Shown piece by piece: positions 16,555 to 26,500 of a stretch of 64,000 bases of DNA (within the stretch, counting starts at the first letter, position 1; the number at the start of each line of letters is the position of its first letter). The stretch covers positions 1-64,000 of the forward strand of contig NZ_BCMI01000004.1 in assembly GCF_002217985.1 (NCBI RefSeq), in the 5' to 3' direction. Source of the DNA: Secundilactobacillus pentosiphilus (GTDB lineage Bacteria; Bacillota; Bacilli; Lactobacillales; Lactobacillaceae). Both the position numbers and the translations under genes were made by a program. The notes under the pieces were generated by a model. The model saw only the letters and a list, made by a program, of their open reading frames with translations, searched no databases and was not told the DNA's origin.

Positions 16555-17958
16555 TTGCAAAATCAAGCCGTTCCAAGGAAGACCATGTTAGCCATTGTGG
16601 GTGCTGGTCTGCTGGCTTTTTGCGGTGTTTTAGTTGAAACATCGATGAACGTGACGTTTCCAACACTGATGAAACAGTTCAACCTGTCCATGAGTGTGGT
16701 TCAATGGCTGTCGACCGGCTACTTACTGCTGGTTTCGCTGACCATGGCCACTTCGGCGTACATTCAGCGCCGGTATAAAATTCGCAGCATCTTCATTTTT
16801 GCCGGGTTGTCATTTATTGTGGGCAGTTTTGTTTGCGGCCTTGCACCAAACTTTATGACGCTGCTCATTGGCCGTCTGATTCAAGCGGTCGCTACTGGGT
16901 ACGCGATCCCGCTGCTGTTTGCCATTATTCTGCAGCAGATCCCCGTTGCCCGGTTAGGCTTATTTATGGGGATCGGCGGGATGGTCGTCGGTGTGGCACC
17001 GTCCATTGGCCCCACCTATGGCGGCATGAACACTTATTTGTTTAGCTGGCGGGAAATCTTTTGGTTTATTTTGCCCGTGGTTGTGATTGCGGTTTTACTG
17101 GGCAGCTTCACGATTACACAGAAGATCAAGACCCGTCGCGACACGTTTGATTTATTCGGCCTCATCCTGCTGGGAATTTCCTTCTTCTTGATTGCTGAAG
17201 GCTTTACCGAGGCCGGTAATTTTGGCTGGCTGAGTAGTCAGTTCTGGGGGTTCCTGATCGCTGGTCTAGTGGTTATGGCGTTATTTGTTTACCACTCCTT
17301 CCACTCCGACCGTGATTTATTGGATCTCTCGATTTTTAAATCGCCGACCTTTGTCTTGAGTATCATGGCTTATTTTTTGATCCAGTTAATGAACATCGGC
17401 ATCTCGTACTTACTGCCAAATTATAGTCAGCTGGTTTTTGGTGCTAATTCACTGGCTGCCGGTGCCGCTATTCTGTTGGGCAGCCTGGTTTCCGGGATCG
17501 TGCAGCCGATAAGCGGCCGGCTGCTGGACTCACACGGCGCGGGTTATCCGATCCGCATCGGCAGTACGCTGATCGTTATTGCAATGCTGTTATTTGCCAT
17601 TTTTGGCCTGCACTTAACGATTCTGCTGATCGTCTTTTTCTACTTGATCTTCGGCTTGGGCTTCGGCTTTAGTTTTGGTAACGTGATGACTAATGGGATC
17701 AAGCAAGTGGATGACAGCTTGCAGCAGGACGCAAACGCTGCGTTTAATACCAGTCAGCAGTATGCCGGTTCAATTGGGACGGCCATTATGGCGGCCATTT
17801 TGACCAGCAGCCAGCACAGTGATTCGCATTTGTCACAAGCGGTGCTGTCAGCCCGTGGTGGCCATCATGATTTTATCCTGTTAGCGGTGCTCGCCATGAC
17901 GGCGTTTGTGCTGATACTGATCAACTTTCAGAAACAGGCTAAAAACGCGAAGGCGTAA
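16555..17958 (+). CDS. MFS multidrug efflux transporter, DHA2 (EmrB/QacA) type
   Basis: This 467-residue inner-membrane proton antiporter has about 14 hydrophobic segments. The DHA2 motif LSTGYLLLVSLTMATSAYI and the loop RRYKIRS follow the first two segments, and motif C-like glycines occur at GGMVVGVAPSIGPTYGG. It likely exports toxic hydrophobic compounds. The start is TTG 16555, with AGAGAGG at 16539-16545; the open frame extends 99 bp further upstream, but that part lacks a ribosome site and encodes no membrane-protein-like sequence. It is divergent from the YdcF gene. Confidence 0.85.
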   Translation: MQNQAVPRKTMLAIVGAGLLAFCGVLVETSMNVTFPTLMKQFNLSMSVVQWLSTGYLLLVSLTMATSAYIQRRYKIRSIFIFAGLSFIVGSFVCGLAPNFMTLLIGRLIQAVATGYAIPLLFAIILQQIPVARLGLFMGIGGMVVGVAPSIGPTYGGMNTYLFSWREIFWFILPVVVIAVLLGSFTITQKIKTRRDTFDLFGLILLGISFFLIAEGFTEAGNFGWLSSQFWGFLIAGLVVMALFVYHSFHSDRDLLDLSIFKSPTFVLSIMAYFLIQLMNIGISYLLPNYSQLVFGANSLAAGAAILLGSLVSGIVQPISGRLLDSHGAGYPIRIGSTLIVIAMLLFAIFGLHLTILLIVFFYLIFGLGFGFSFGNVMTNGIKQVDDSLQQDANAAFNTSQQYAGSIGTAIMAAILTSSQHSDSHLSQAVLSARGGHHDFILLAVLAMTAFVLILINFQKQAKNAKA

Positions 17959-17981
17959 TTTAAAATTTCAATGAAACAAAT

Positions 17982-18017
17982 GGGGAAGTTGCCGTAAAGC
18001 TGCGGTGGCTTCCTTTT
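17982..18017 (+). terminator. Terminator of the DHA2 transporter gene
   Basis: GGGGAAG (17982-17988) pairs with CTTCCTTTT (18009-18017) with partial internal pairing, followed by Ts. Confidence 0.6.
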
Positions 18018-18151
18018 AGTTTGTCACAAGTTACAGTATTCTTAAGACTTGTTGAAATAATCGTTTATCATATCGTCAGCATTAGGTGATTGCACGAGGA
18101 ACTGGTAAAATAGAGACAACTTATAGGTAGCAGTGAAATGGAGGAATAAAC

Positions 18152-18715
18152 ATGATTGCAGGGATTATTGCGGCAGTAGTTGTCGTCTTATTAGTTATCG
18201 TTTATATTAGCGCGTACAACGGCTTGATTAAGGGCCGGACTTACGTGCAGGAATCATGGAGTCAAATTGACGTTCAATTGAAGCGTCGTAACGATTTGAT
18301 TCCTAATTTGATTGAAACGGTGAAGGGGTACAGTCATTACGAACAAAGCACCTTGGAAAAAGTGGTTGGCTTAAGAAGTCAGTTAATTAATGGCCCAGCT
18401 GATGACCATCAAAAAACAATGGCAGTTTCAGATCAGTTAAGTAATTCATTAAAGAGTATTTTTGCGGTTTCTGAAGCTTATCCTGATTTGAAGGCTGATA
18501 AAGAATACGTCAAATTAATGGAAGAACTAACCAACACTGAAAATAAAATTGCTTATTCACGTCAACTGTATAACTCAAGCGTGGCTAGTTTTAACATGAA
18601 GATTCAGTCCTTCCCAAGCAACATTGTGGCTTCGATTCACCACTTCAAGATCAGCGAGTACTTACAGGTTCCTGAAGAGGAAAAAGCAACACCAAAAGTT
18701 TCTTTTGATAAGTAA
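18152..18715 (+). CDS. lemA: LemA family protein
   Basis: This encodes 187 residues: one N-terminal membrane segment (residues 3-24), then the helical LemA domain with its signature [20 protein letters not shown] and [13 protein letters not shown], and a C-terminal [13 protein letters not shown]. The function of LemA is not settled; it is membrane-anchored and is commonly encoded with htpX, as here (16 bp gap). ATG 18152 has GGAGG upstream. Confidence 0.9.
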   Translation: MIAGIIAAVVVVLLVIVYISAYNGLIKGRTYVQESWSQIDVQLKRRNDLIPNLIETVKGYSHYEQSTLEKVVGLRSQLINGPADDHQKTMAVSDQLSNSLKSIFAVSEAYPDLKADKEYVKLMEELTNTENKIAYSRQLYNSSVASFNMKIQSFPSNIVASIHHFKISEYLQVPEEEKATPKVSFDK

Positions 18716-18731
18716 GCGGGGATGACAATCG

Positions 18732-19634
18732 ATGTTATACGACCAAATTGCACGGAATAAACGGCGCACGATTTACGTTTTGATTGGTTTCGTCATTTTA
18801 GTGCTGGCCATTGGGGCAGCAATCGGGTACGTCTTCTTCGACAGTTACGTTGGTGGTTTAATCTTGGCACTGGTATTTGCGGGTGTCTATGGGGCGATCA
18901 TGATCGGTAATTCAACCAACATTGTGATGTCGATGAACCACGGCCACGAAATTACTAAAGAAGAGCAGGCCCCGGAGCTGTGGCACATTGTCGAAGATAT
19001 GGCGCTGGTGGCTCGGGTACCGATGCCGCGGGTGTTCATTATTGATGATCCCAGTCCCAACGCGTTTGCAACGGGAAATAACCCGCAGCACGCGGCGGTG
19101 GCTGCTACGTCTGGCATTTTAGAACGACTGAACCGTGAGGAACTGGAAGGCGTCATGGGACACGAAATGACCCACGTGCGCAATTACGACATCCGGCTGC
19201 AGACGATTGCGCTGGCGTTAGCTGCAGCGATTACCGGAATGGTTAACTTAGCCGGAAATTTTTTCTGGTGGGGCGGCGGTAGTCGGCGAAGTAGCAACGA
19301 TAATGATAACGGCGGTGTTCTGCAGATCGTGATGCTGGTGTTGTCGATCGTCCTGGTGATTTTAGGGCCGATAGCGGCTACGATGGCACAGATGGCGTTA
19401 TCAAGAAACCGGGAATACTTGGCGGATGCCGGCAGCGTGGAGCTGACGCGGAATCCGCAGGGGTTAATTTCCGCACTGCAAAAGATCTCAACCTCGGAAC
19501 CGATGAAAGAGGCGGATCCAAGTAGCGCAGCGCTGTATATTTCGGATCCGATGAAAAAGAAAAAATCGTTGACCCATCTGTTTGATACTCATCCGCCTTT
19601 GGAAGAGAGGGTGGAGAGGTTGGAAAAGATGTAG
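18732..19634 (+). CDS. htpX: HtpX-type membrane zinc metalloprotease
   Basis: This 300-residue M48 protease takes part in membrane protein quality control. Two N-terminal membrane segments (about 14-34 and 38-58) are followed by the zinc site HEMTH (His144, Glu145, His148). Further membrane segments follow (about 157-178 and 196-220), and REYLAD carries the third zinc ligand. Length and order match HtpX. ATG 18732 follows GGGGATG; the lemA-htpX arrangement is a standard operon. Its TAG stop (19632-19634) is the first triplet of a TAGAGCG sequence shared with the start of palindromic copy 1 after yolD. Confidence 0.92.
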   Translation: MLYDQIARNKRRTIYVLIGFVILVLAIGAAIGYVFFDSYVGGLILALVFAGVYGAIMIGNSTNIVMSMNHGHEITKEEQAPELWHIVEDMALVARVPMPRVFIIDDPSPNAFATGNNPQHAAVAATSGILERLNREELEGVMGHEMTHVRNYDIRLQTIALALAAAITGMVNLAGNFFWWGGGSRRSSNDNDNGGVLQIVMLVLSIVLVILGPIAATMAQMALSRNREYLADAGSVELTRNPQGLISALQKISTSEPMKEADPSSAALYISDPMKKKKSLTHLFDTHPPLEERVERLEKM

Positions 19635-19636
19635 AG

Positions 19637-19746
19637 CGCAAAAGGGCTCGGGTAGGTTCCAGAATATAAGCGAATAAGGCAGAGTTCCCTGGGCTTGGGG
19701 ACTCTGCCTTATTCGCTTATATGGCCGGAACCTGAGCCCCTTTGCG
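19637..19746 (+). repeat. Palindromic element, copy 2
   Basis: A 110-bp palindrome directly after htpX: CGCAAAAGGGCTC, gggt, AGGTTCC, AGA, ATATAAGCGAATAAGGCAG, AGTTCCC, a 7-nt loop and the complementary arms with GGCC opposite AGA, ending GAGCCCCTTTGCG. The right half is also the first part of the tandem repeat array that follows. Confidence 0.85.
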
Positions 19747-20060
19747 CGTTTCAGCTAGGTAAAAGCTATAGAGGCTTCCCCTGATTTTGGGGGAAGTCCT
19801 ATTTTATTCGCTTATATGGCAGGAATCAGAGCCTTTTCGCACGTTAAGGCTATGTAAAAGCTATAGGAGCTTCCCCTGAACTTTGGGGAGACCCTTCCGT
19901 ATTTGCTTACATGGCAGGAACCTGAGCCCTTTTGCGCGTTTCAGCTATGTAAAAGCTATAGGGCTTCCCCTGGTTTGTGGGGGGAGGCCCTATCTTATTC
20001 GCTTACATGGCAGGAATCAGAGCTTTTTCGCACGTTAAGGCTATGTAAAAAGATAAAGGG
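19716..20060 (+). repeat. Four tandem units of about 95 bp
   Basis: Units start at CTTAYATGGC at 19716, 19811, 19906 and 20002 (95, 95, 96 bp and a partial unit of about 59 bp). Each holds GGMGGAA, GAGCC or GAGC, TTTYGCRCGTT and GCTATGTAAAA (first unit GCTAGGTAAAA). The full units also carry AGCTATAG and a C-rich/G-rich hairpin (CTTCCCC/GGGG). Units 1 and 3 share ACCTGAGCCC...GCGCGTTTCAGCT; units 2 and 4 share ATCAGAGC...GCACGTTAAGGCT, so the array looks like a duplicated pair. No open frame or known element is seen. The rest to 20179 holds the AT-rich upstream region of the next gene. Confidence 0.85.
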
Positions 20061-20179
20061 TCTCTGACCTGTTCCCCAAAGTTGAAACAACTTCCCAATT
20101 TCCATTCGCCAGCTTCCTAATAAAATGGTAAGATAATAACAATCCAATTAATAAACAATTAAAATTAGAGGTGTTTAAC

Positions 20180-21103
20180 ATGACAAGAAAAATTGGTGTA
20201 ATTGGAATGGGAAACGTTGGCGCAACTGCAGCCCACTATATTGTGGCCAACGGTTTCGCGGATGACTTAGTTTTAATCGATACTCGGGAAGACAAGGTAA
20301 AAGCCGATGCGTTGGATTTTGAAGACGCAATGCCGAATTTACCAGTACATACTAATATTACAGTGAACGACTATTCAGCTTTAGAGGACGTGGACGTGAT
20401 CATTTCCGCAGTCGGCAACATCAAGTTGCAGGATAACCCAAATGACAACCGCTTTGCTGAACTGCCGTTTACTAGGGAAGCCGCTAAGAAAGTGGGTGCT
20501 CAGATCAAGGCTTCCGGCTTTCACGGTAAAATGGTGGTGATCACTAATCCAGTGGATGTGATCACATCAATCTATCAGCAAGTAACGGGATTACCTAAGA
20601 ACCACGTTGTTGGTACGGGAACTTTACTGGACTCGGCGCGAATGAAACGGGCCGTGGCCGCCGAACTCAACATCGATTCGCGGTCAGTCGTTGGCTATAA
20701 TTTGGGTGAGCACGGGAACTCCCAATTTACAGCATGGTCAACGGTCAGAGTCCTCGGAAAGCCGATTACTGAAATTGCCAAGGAAAGAAACCTTGATCTG
20801 GATAAATTAGACCATGATGCAAAAGTTGGCGGTCACGTGGTGTTCCGTGGCAAAAAGTATACGAACTACGGGGTTGCTACGGCAGCGGTTCACTTAGCTA
20901 ACACGATTTTAAGCGGTGCTGAGACCGAAATGCCGGTTTCTAACTACCGTGAAGAATACGGGACTTATCTGTCGTATCCAGCAATCGTTGGTCGTGACGG
21001 TGTCCAAGAACAGCTGCAGCTGGAATTAACGGAAGAAGAGCTTAAAAAACTGCAGGTTTCGGCTGATTATATCAAGACGAAGTTCGCGGAAAGTACGAAA
21101 TAG
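20180..21103 (+). CDS. L-2-hydroxyisocaproate dehydrogenase (L-LDH family)
   Basis: This 307-residue NAD-dependent enzyme reduces branched 2-oxo acids such as 2-oxoisocaproate to L-2-hydroxy acids. It has the GMGNVG nucleotide motif and the catalytic LGEHGNSQF histidine and LDSARM arginine. The substrate loop reads NIKLQDNPNDNRFAEL instead of the RxPGxTR loop of lactate dehydrogenases; this Asn-Pro form is characteristic of lactobacillar L-HicDH. The start is ATG 20180, with AGAGGTG 6 nt upstream. It is a single-gene unit behind the repeat array and is closed by a terminator. A broad 2-hydroxyacid specificity is possible. Confidence 0.85.
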   Translation: MTRKIGVIGMGNVGATAAHYIVANGFADDLVLIDTREDKVKADALDFEDAMPNLPVHTNITVNDYSALEDVDVIISAVGNIKLQDNPNDNRFAELPFTREAAKKVGAQIKASGFHGKMVVITNPVDVITSIYQQVTGLPKNHVVGTGTLLDSARMKRAVAAELNIDSRSVVGYNLGEHGNSQFTAWSTVRVLGKPITEIAKERNLDLDKLDHDAKVGGHVVFRGKKYTNYGVATAAVHLANTILSGAETEMPVSNYREEYGTYLSYPAIVGRDGVQEQLQLELTEEELKKLQVSADYIKTKFAESTK

Positions 21104-21116
21104 GATTTAATGAAGC

Positions 21117-21153
21117 AAAAGCGGCTGACCCAGTACTGGGCCAACCGCTTTTT
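21117..21153 (+). terminator. Terminator of L-HicDH gene
   Basis: AAAGCGG...CCCAGT pairs with ACTGGG...CCGCTT and is followed by Ts. Confidence 0.8.
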
Positions 21154-21251
21154 GAATTGGCTGAGAACAATTAAATAATATCAGTAGAGATATAGCAGGA
21201 AAACTGATATACTAAATCACTTATGACTTAAAACGACGTGGAGGGGTAAAG

Positions 21252-22436
21252 ATGTCAGGGAAAGTAAAACGCGCTATTTTAATTTTAATTTTAAGTGAAT
21301 TTTTGGTCTGTCTGGGGATTGGCCTGGTTATTCCAGTCATGCCTTTTTTGCGGAACCAGCTTCACTTATCCGCCTTTGACATGGGCGTCATGACGGCACT
21401 GTTTTCTTTCGCGCAGTTTATCGCTTCACCAATTATCGGGAAGATTTCTGATCGGGTGGGGCGTAAGCCGATCATTGCGATCGGATTAGCCCTCTACGCG
21501 GTTTCAGAAATTCTATTTGCGGTAACTAATCTATTGGGGATGTTTGATTTTGCGCGGGTAATCGGGGGTATTTCAGCTGCCATGGTGTCACCCACTGGGA
21601 TGGCACTGGCTGCTGACATCACGACTAAACGGCAACGCGCTAAAGTCATCGGCTGGCTGTCAGCTGCCTTTAGCGGCGGCTTGATACTGGGGCCCGGCAT
21701 CGGCGGCATCCTGGCTGGTATCAGCTACAAGACCCCGTTTTGGTTCGCTGGCGCATTAGGCGCAATCAGTACGATTGCCCTACTGATTTTACTGCCAAAG
21801 GATTCTGATATTGAAAAGCCGGCTCAAATTACCGGCCAGAAGGCTAATAACATCATGAACGGTGACTGGCATGATTTACTGATCAAACCAGTTGTCCTAC
21901 TGTTTATTCTCATTTTAGTGTCGTCATTTGGTCTGCAGGGCTTCGAAAGTATTTACAGTTTGTTTGTAAACGAAGTCTTCCATTTCAGCATTGCAAATAT
22001 TGCGCTGGTACTGACTTTAAACGGGTTGATTTCACTATTCTTCCAAGTGATGCTCTTCGACCGGCTGGTAGTCCGCTTTAGGGAAACCCGGCTGATCAGG
22101 ATCTGCTTTTTCTTTGCCCTGATTGGCACCGTGTGGATTATCTTTGCTCATAGCAAGATTGAAGTGGTCATTGCAACGCTGATCGTCTTCACGGCTTTCG
22201 ACCTGCTGCGGCCGGCCATTACCACATTGCTGACGAAGTTAAGCGCAAAGAATCAAGGCTTGATCAACGGTCTGAACATGTCTTTAACGAGTGTTGGTAA
22301 CGTGATCGGTCCGTTGATGTCCGGCGCCTTACTGGATATGAATACCCACTATCCGTACGTCGTAGTAGCTGAGTTCCTAGCCGTCTCGTATTTACTAGCG
22401 TTTGCTGTTAAAATTAAACCACATCATCTTGCGTAA
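21252..22436 (+). CDS. MFS drug efflux transporter, DHA1 (NorA/TetA-like)
   Basis: This encodes 394 residues in about 12 membrane segments. Motif A is clear after segment 2 (GKISDRVGRKP), and the motif C region GLILGPGIGGILAG lies in segment 5; both are typical of proton-coupled drug antiporters. The substrate is unknown. ATG 21252 follows GGAGGGG. The next gene begins 12 bp after the stop, with its ribosome site touching the stop codon, so the two are co-transcribed. Confidence 0.88.
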   Translation: MSGKVKRAILILILSEFLVCLGIGLVIPVMPFLRNQLHLSAFDMGVMTALFSFAQFIASPIIGKISDRVGRKPIIAIGLALYAVSEILFAVTNLLGMFDFARVIGGISAAMVSPTGMALAADITTKRQRAKVIGWLSAAFSGGLILGPGIGGILAGISYKTPFWFAGALGAISTIALLILLPKDSDIEKPAQITGQKANNIMNGDWHDLLIKPVVLLFILILVSSFGLQGFESIYSLFVNEVFHFSIANIALVLTLNGLISLFFQVMLFDRLVVRFRETRLIRICFFFALIGTVWIIFAHSKIEVVIATLIVFTAFDLLRPAITTLLTKLSAKNQGLINGLNMSLTSVGNVIGPLMSGALLDMNTHYPYVVVAEFLAVSYLLAFAVKIKPHHLA

Positions 22437-22448
22437 TGGAGGCTCAAT

Positions 22449-23297
22449 GTGAAGAAAGCGGAATTAGCGAGTCAGTTTGTGAGCCAGCATCTGCAGCAGT
22501 TTCAATGCCCGGTTTGCGGCGGCGGGATTGCAGCAGTGGCCGATCAAACGGTACAGTGTGAAAATGAACATAGTTTTGATATTTCTAAAAAGGGCACGTT
22601 GTTTATGATCAACGCGCCCGTTAAAACGGAGTATACGGATGAGATGCTGCGCTACCGTCAGCAGATGCTTACCGCGGGATTTTTCGAACCGATGCTCCAA
22701 GCGGTGTCGGACCGGATCAAACACGGCGGCTTAGTACTGGATGCCGGCTGCGGCGAGGGGACCACTACGAAGTGGCTGGCTCAGCAGAATCAAAATGATG
22801 CTTACGTTGGCTTGGACATCTCCAAGCCGGCGATCAACATTGCCGGTTCAGGTACGGTCAGTGCGCCGCAGCCCTTATTTATGGTCGGGGATTTGGCGCA
22901 GTTACCGTTTGGTGATCAGCAGCTGACGACCATTGTCAATATCCTATCGCCGGCTAATTATCAGGAATTTGACCGGGTACTGCAGCCCGGCGGCAAGCTG
23001 ATCAAGGTGATTCCTAATAGTCAGTATTTAAAGGAACTGCGGGCACTTATTTACCCGGCAGGCGAGCACGCTACCTATGATAATTCACCGGTTAAAGACC
23101 ACTTTATTGCCCACTATGGCCAAGTTGATTTCACGCCGGTTCATTATCAGTTTGACCTCACGCCGGTGCTGTTTAAAGCGCTCTTTGAAATGACGCCGTT
23201 AACGTGGCGGGCAGCTGATCGTAAAGCCGCCATTTTAGAGCGGGGATTAACGCATATTACCGCTGATTTTGAAATAGGTGTCGTTACTAATCAATAG
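22449..23297 (+). CDS. RlmA-family 23S rRNA guanine-N1 methyltransferase
   Basis: This 282-residue SAM-dependent methyltransferase has an N-terminal zinc finger (CPVCGGG, then CENEHSFD; residues 20-45) typical of RlmA I/II, which methylates G745/G748 of 23S rRNA. The SAM motif LVLDAGCGEGTTT and the FMVGDLAQLPF segment follow. The Gram-positive RlmA(II) type is linked to tylosin and mycinosylated macrolide resistance when present. The start is GTG 22449, with GGAGG 6 nt upstream; the nearby ATG (22447) reads straight into a stop. It is coupled to the upstream efflux gene. Confidence 0.85.
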   Translation: MKKAELASQFVSQHLQQFQCPVCGGGIAAVADQTVQCENEHSFDISKKGTLFMINAPVKTEYTDEMLRYRQQMLTAGFFEPMLQAVSDRIKHGGLVLDAGCGEGTTTKWLAQQNQNDAYVGLDISKPAINIAGSGTVSAPQPLFMVGDLAQLPFGDQQLTTIVNILSPANYQEFDRVLQPGGKLIKVIPNSQYLKELRALIYPAGEHATYDNSPVKDHFIAHYGQVDFTPVHYQFDLTPVLFKALFEMTPLTWRAADRKAAILERGLTHITADFEIGVVTNQ

Positions 23298-23307
23298 GCA
23301 TCGACAG

Positions 23308-23348
23308 GCGTCAAAGATTAATAAACGTTAATCTTTGACGCTTTTTTT
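23308..23348 (+). terminator. Terminator after the efflux-methyltransferase operon
   Basis: GCGTCAAAGATTAA and TTAATCTTTGACGC form a perfect 14-bp stem with a 6-nt loop and seven Ts. Confidence 0.95.
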
Positions 23349-23433
23349 ACACTCTTTTTAAAACTTGTAACGCTAATTGTAAAAACTTTCTGAGAAACGT
23401 TGTTTGTTAATGGTATTTTGGACAATTAGTTGC

Positions 23434-23439
23434 TATACT
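23434..23439 (+). promoter_or_regulatory. Extended -10 of the first adhesin gene
   Basis: TGC-TATACT is an extended -10; no good -35 is visible. It leaves an untranslated leader of about 125 nt. Confidence 0.5.
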
Positions 23440-23572
23440 AAGGGCAAACTTGGGAAAGTTAGACATTATGCTATGACGAAGATTAACTAATGTGCTGAAC
23501 TTTTCATTGCAGCATCCGTAAAGGGTGGGTGTTGCGGGGTTATTTGAATGCCTTTGGAGGGGGATTATTAGA

Positions 23573-26500
23573 ATGTTAAAGCAAGATATGCAAAAAAAAC
23601 ACGCACGAGTACTCCAAGATAGTGCTCAAGTAAAAGAACATTATAAGATGTATAAGGTTGGGAAAATATGGCTCTTTGCCGGTCTATTCACGGTTTCGAT
23701 GGGTGCTGGCCTGGCATTTGGTCATCCAGACGCTTCTGCCGATGTGGCAGCGACGACTGAACCAGCGACAAATCAGGTAGCCGCGCAACAAAATAGTTCA
23801 CAAGCAAAAGAAGCTGTAATCGGGGATAACGCACAGACAGCTAGTTCTAATAGCAGTAACACGCAGGCAGCTACAGGATCGACTGCAACTACACCTGAAA
23901 AAAGTCATAATGAAAGCGCTGTTTCGGCAAGTACACAAACATCTGCAGATAATAGCGCACAAGCAAAATCAAGTGCAGCAAGCACAACTGAAGTACAAGC
24001 ACCAGCGGATAATACCGCGCAAACTAAAGCAAATGTGAATGACACACAAACAGTTGCAAATAGTGATAATCAGGCCAGCTCGAAACAAGTCCAAACGACT
24101 AATTTAGGCGATGTGACTGATCAAAGTACGATTAAACAGGCTAAAACTGCCGCAGCTGCAACCTATGCTAAAACAGGAACACCACAGCAGATTACCGCAT
24201 TATCTGGGATTGAAGAAGATCCTGCGACAACAGCTGATCCGGTACAAGCTGTTAGTGCAATGGTGGAAAATACCACTAAGACGTATGACAATAAAACTAA
24301 TACACCGGCAACCGTTAACGTTAAATTATCCAGTAATTTAACTGCTCCTACCGGTTGGTTTGTGACAGGCAATCCAGACGAGTATCAGATCGTAATTAAT
24401 AGTGGTGACCTGGATTTAAGTCAGGTTAATCAAAACGCAGGTACTTATAATATTTCGTTGAGTGCCGATGGTTTAATTCGACTAAATGCGGTCAAAGCTA
24501 ATCAAGATAAGAATTTGGTTGTGACGACCGCGGATGTCACTGCTGGTAAATTAACAATCAGTAAGGCACCAGTTGCTGCCGGTGCGGTAACCATCATAGA
24601 TACTTCAAAACTCTATGATAATGATGCGGCCACGGATCCCACTAGTTATAAAGTCAAACTCGCTAGTGGCTTAGTTGCCCCTACTGGCTGGACTGCTAAC
24701 AGCGATGGTACCTACAACGTCACTGTAGCTTCCGGTGATTTGACTGCTAACATTGGTAGTCAAAAAGTCGGCACATACAAAGTCGCTCTTACAGCAGCAG
24801 GACTACAAAAAATAAACGCAGCTAATCCAAATTATGATATTACAGCTGACAAGATTTCAGCTGGCAATTTTAGAATTGCAGATAACACAAAGTTAATTGT
24901 TGGTGTCGCTAGAATTTCGACTACAAATCCCACTTTACCTTCAACGCTGACCGTATCTGTTTCTAAGCAAGAAAAGGTACCAGATGACTGGACTATAAAT
25001 TATAACAATGAAGGTTCAGATAGCATTGTTTACAATGTGCCATTATACAATTTTGATTTTAGTCAAGTTGATACGGGTACAGTAGGACCACATTCAATCA
25101 GTTTAACAGACAGCTCTTTAGACACTTTAAATGATCTAAATCAATCGACACCAAATCTGAAAATCTTAAGAACTAATGTACAAGCAGGTGAAGTCCTTGT
25201 GACAGCGGATACGGCCAATGCGGCAAAACGTGGTTTATCAACCTTTGGTGCTGGTGGTGCTGCTAATCTGAGCGGAAAAGTTTTGAATGATGGTTCTGGA
25301 GTCGATCTGGATCTGACCTTTTTTAGGGGCACACCTGCAACGTTTAATAACTTCACTGATATTGTGATCATTCCAGCTGGTCTGGCTGTTGCTAAAAAGG
25401 TTACCTCTACGGTTAATGGCAAAACGGTGACCACCTATACCAAGTCGACTGATCCGACACAAGATATTATCGATCAAGTGAGTGCGGCTATGACTAGTAA
25501 TGGTGTACCATTCTCAAACTTTACAGTTAAACAGTTAAATAATTATAAGGGTCGTCAGGCATTTGCACTGACATGGGGTACCGTAGATACAAGTGTGAAA
25601 AACGATACTGCTTATCCACTTAGCGTTGTGGTAGATCCGGATGTGACGGATGTTACCGCGGGTAAGTGGGGTGACTGGGCTGATGAAAATGATGCCGCCA
25701 TACTATATGCAACCGACGATAATCAATTTACTCAGGGCAAGTATGTCTTAACCAGTGATGGTTCTTATCCTAATATTCCAGATGTTGCTAATGGATTAGG
25801 ACTAACAAACGCCAACACACTTGAAGCACCTGGCTATCAAAACCCAATGTGGATTGGTCAATATACAATCAAGCATGTTGATATTGAGGACACTTATAAC
25901 TTAACCAACGAGGCTGGCCAAACAATTGCGACAGCTGTTACCACTCAGGGTAAGGTTGGTGACACGTATGATCCGTTATTAGTTGTACCAGCTAAATTCA
26001 CTGCAGCTGATGGCACGCAATATGTTCTGGATCAGTCAAGTATTCCAGCAAGTCAGACATTTAAAGCTACTACTGCAAAATTGGCAGCCGATGCGACTGT
26101 TGCACCCGGAATAACTTACACAGCCAAATATAAGCAAGTTGTTGATACAACCGCAACGGCTAATCAAGCTAAAGTCAGCAATCAAACCATCGCCTGGGGT
26201 AATCTAGCACCAGCTAGCTATAGAGTTACTTTACCAAGTGGCTTAAAAGCTCCAACTGGCTGGATAAAGACTACCGGTAACACTTATGATATTACTGTAA
26301 GTGTCAGTGGTGATCTTGATACTTCATCAATTGATACTGCAGCTGGAACTTATAACATTAAGTTGTCGAAGGAAGGGTTAACTAGGTTAGCTGCGGCAAA
26401 CCCCGATTACTTGTTCGATAATCAAATCGCCGGAACAGGCACGCTCACCATTGCCGTAGCTCCCGTTAAAGTTACGGTTACAGATACTGCTGGCAATACT

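Noticed and set aside
19716-20060. CRISPR array
   Set aside because: The repeats are directly abutting, about 95 bp long and diverged; there are no short identical repeats with unique spacers and no cas genes.
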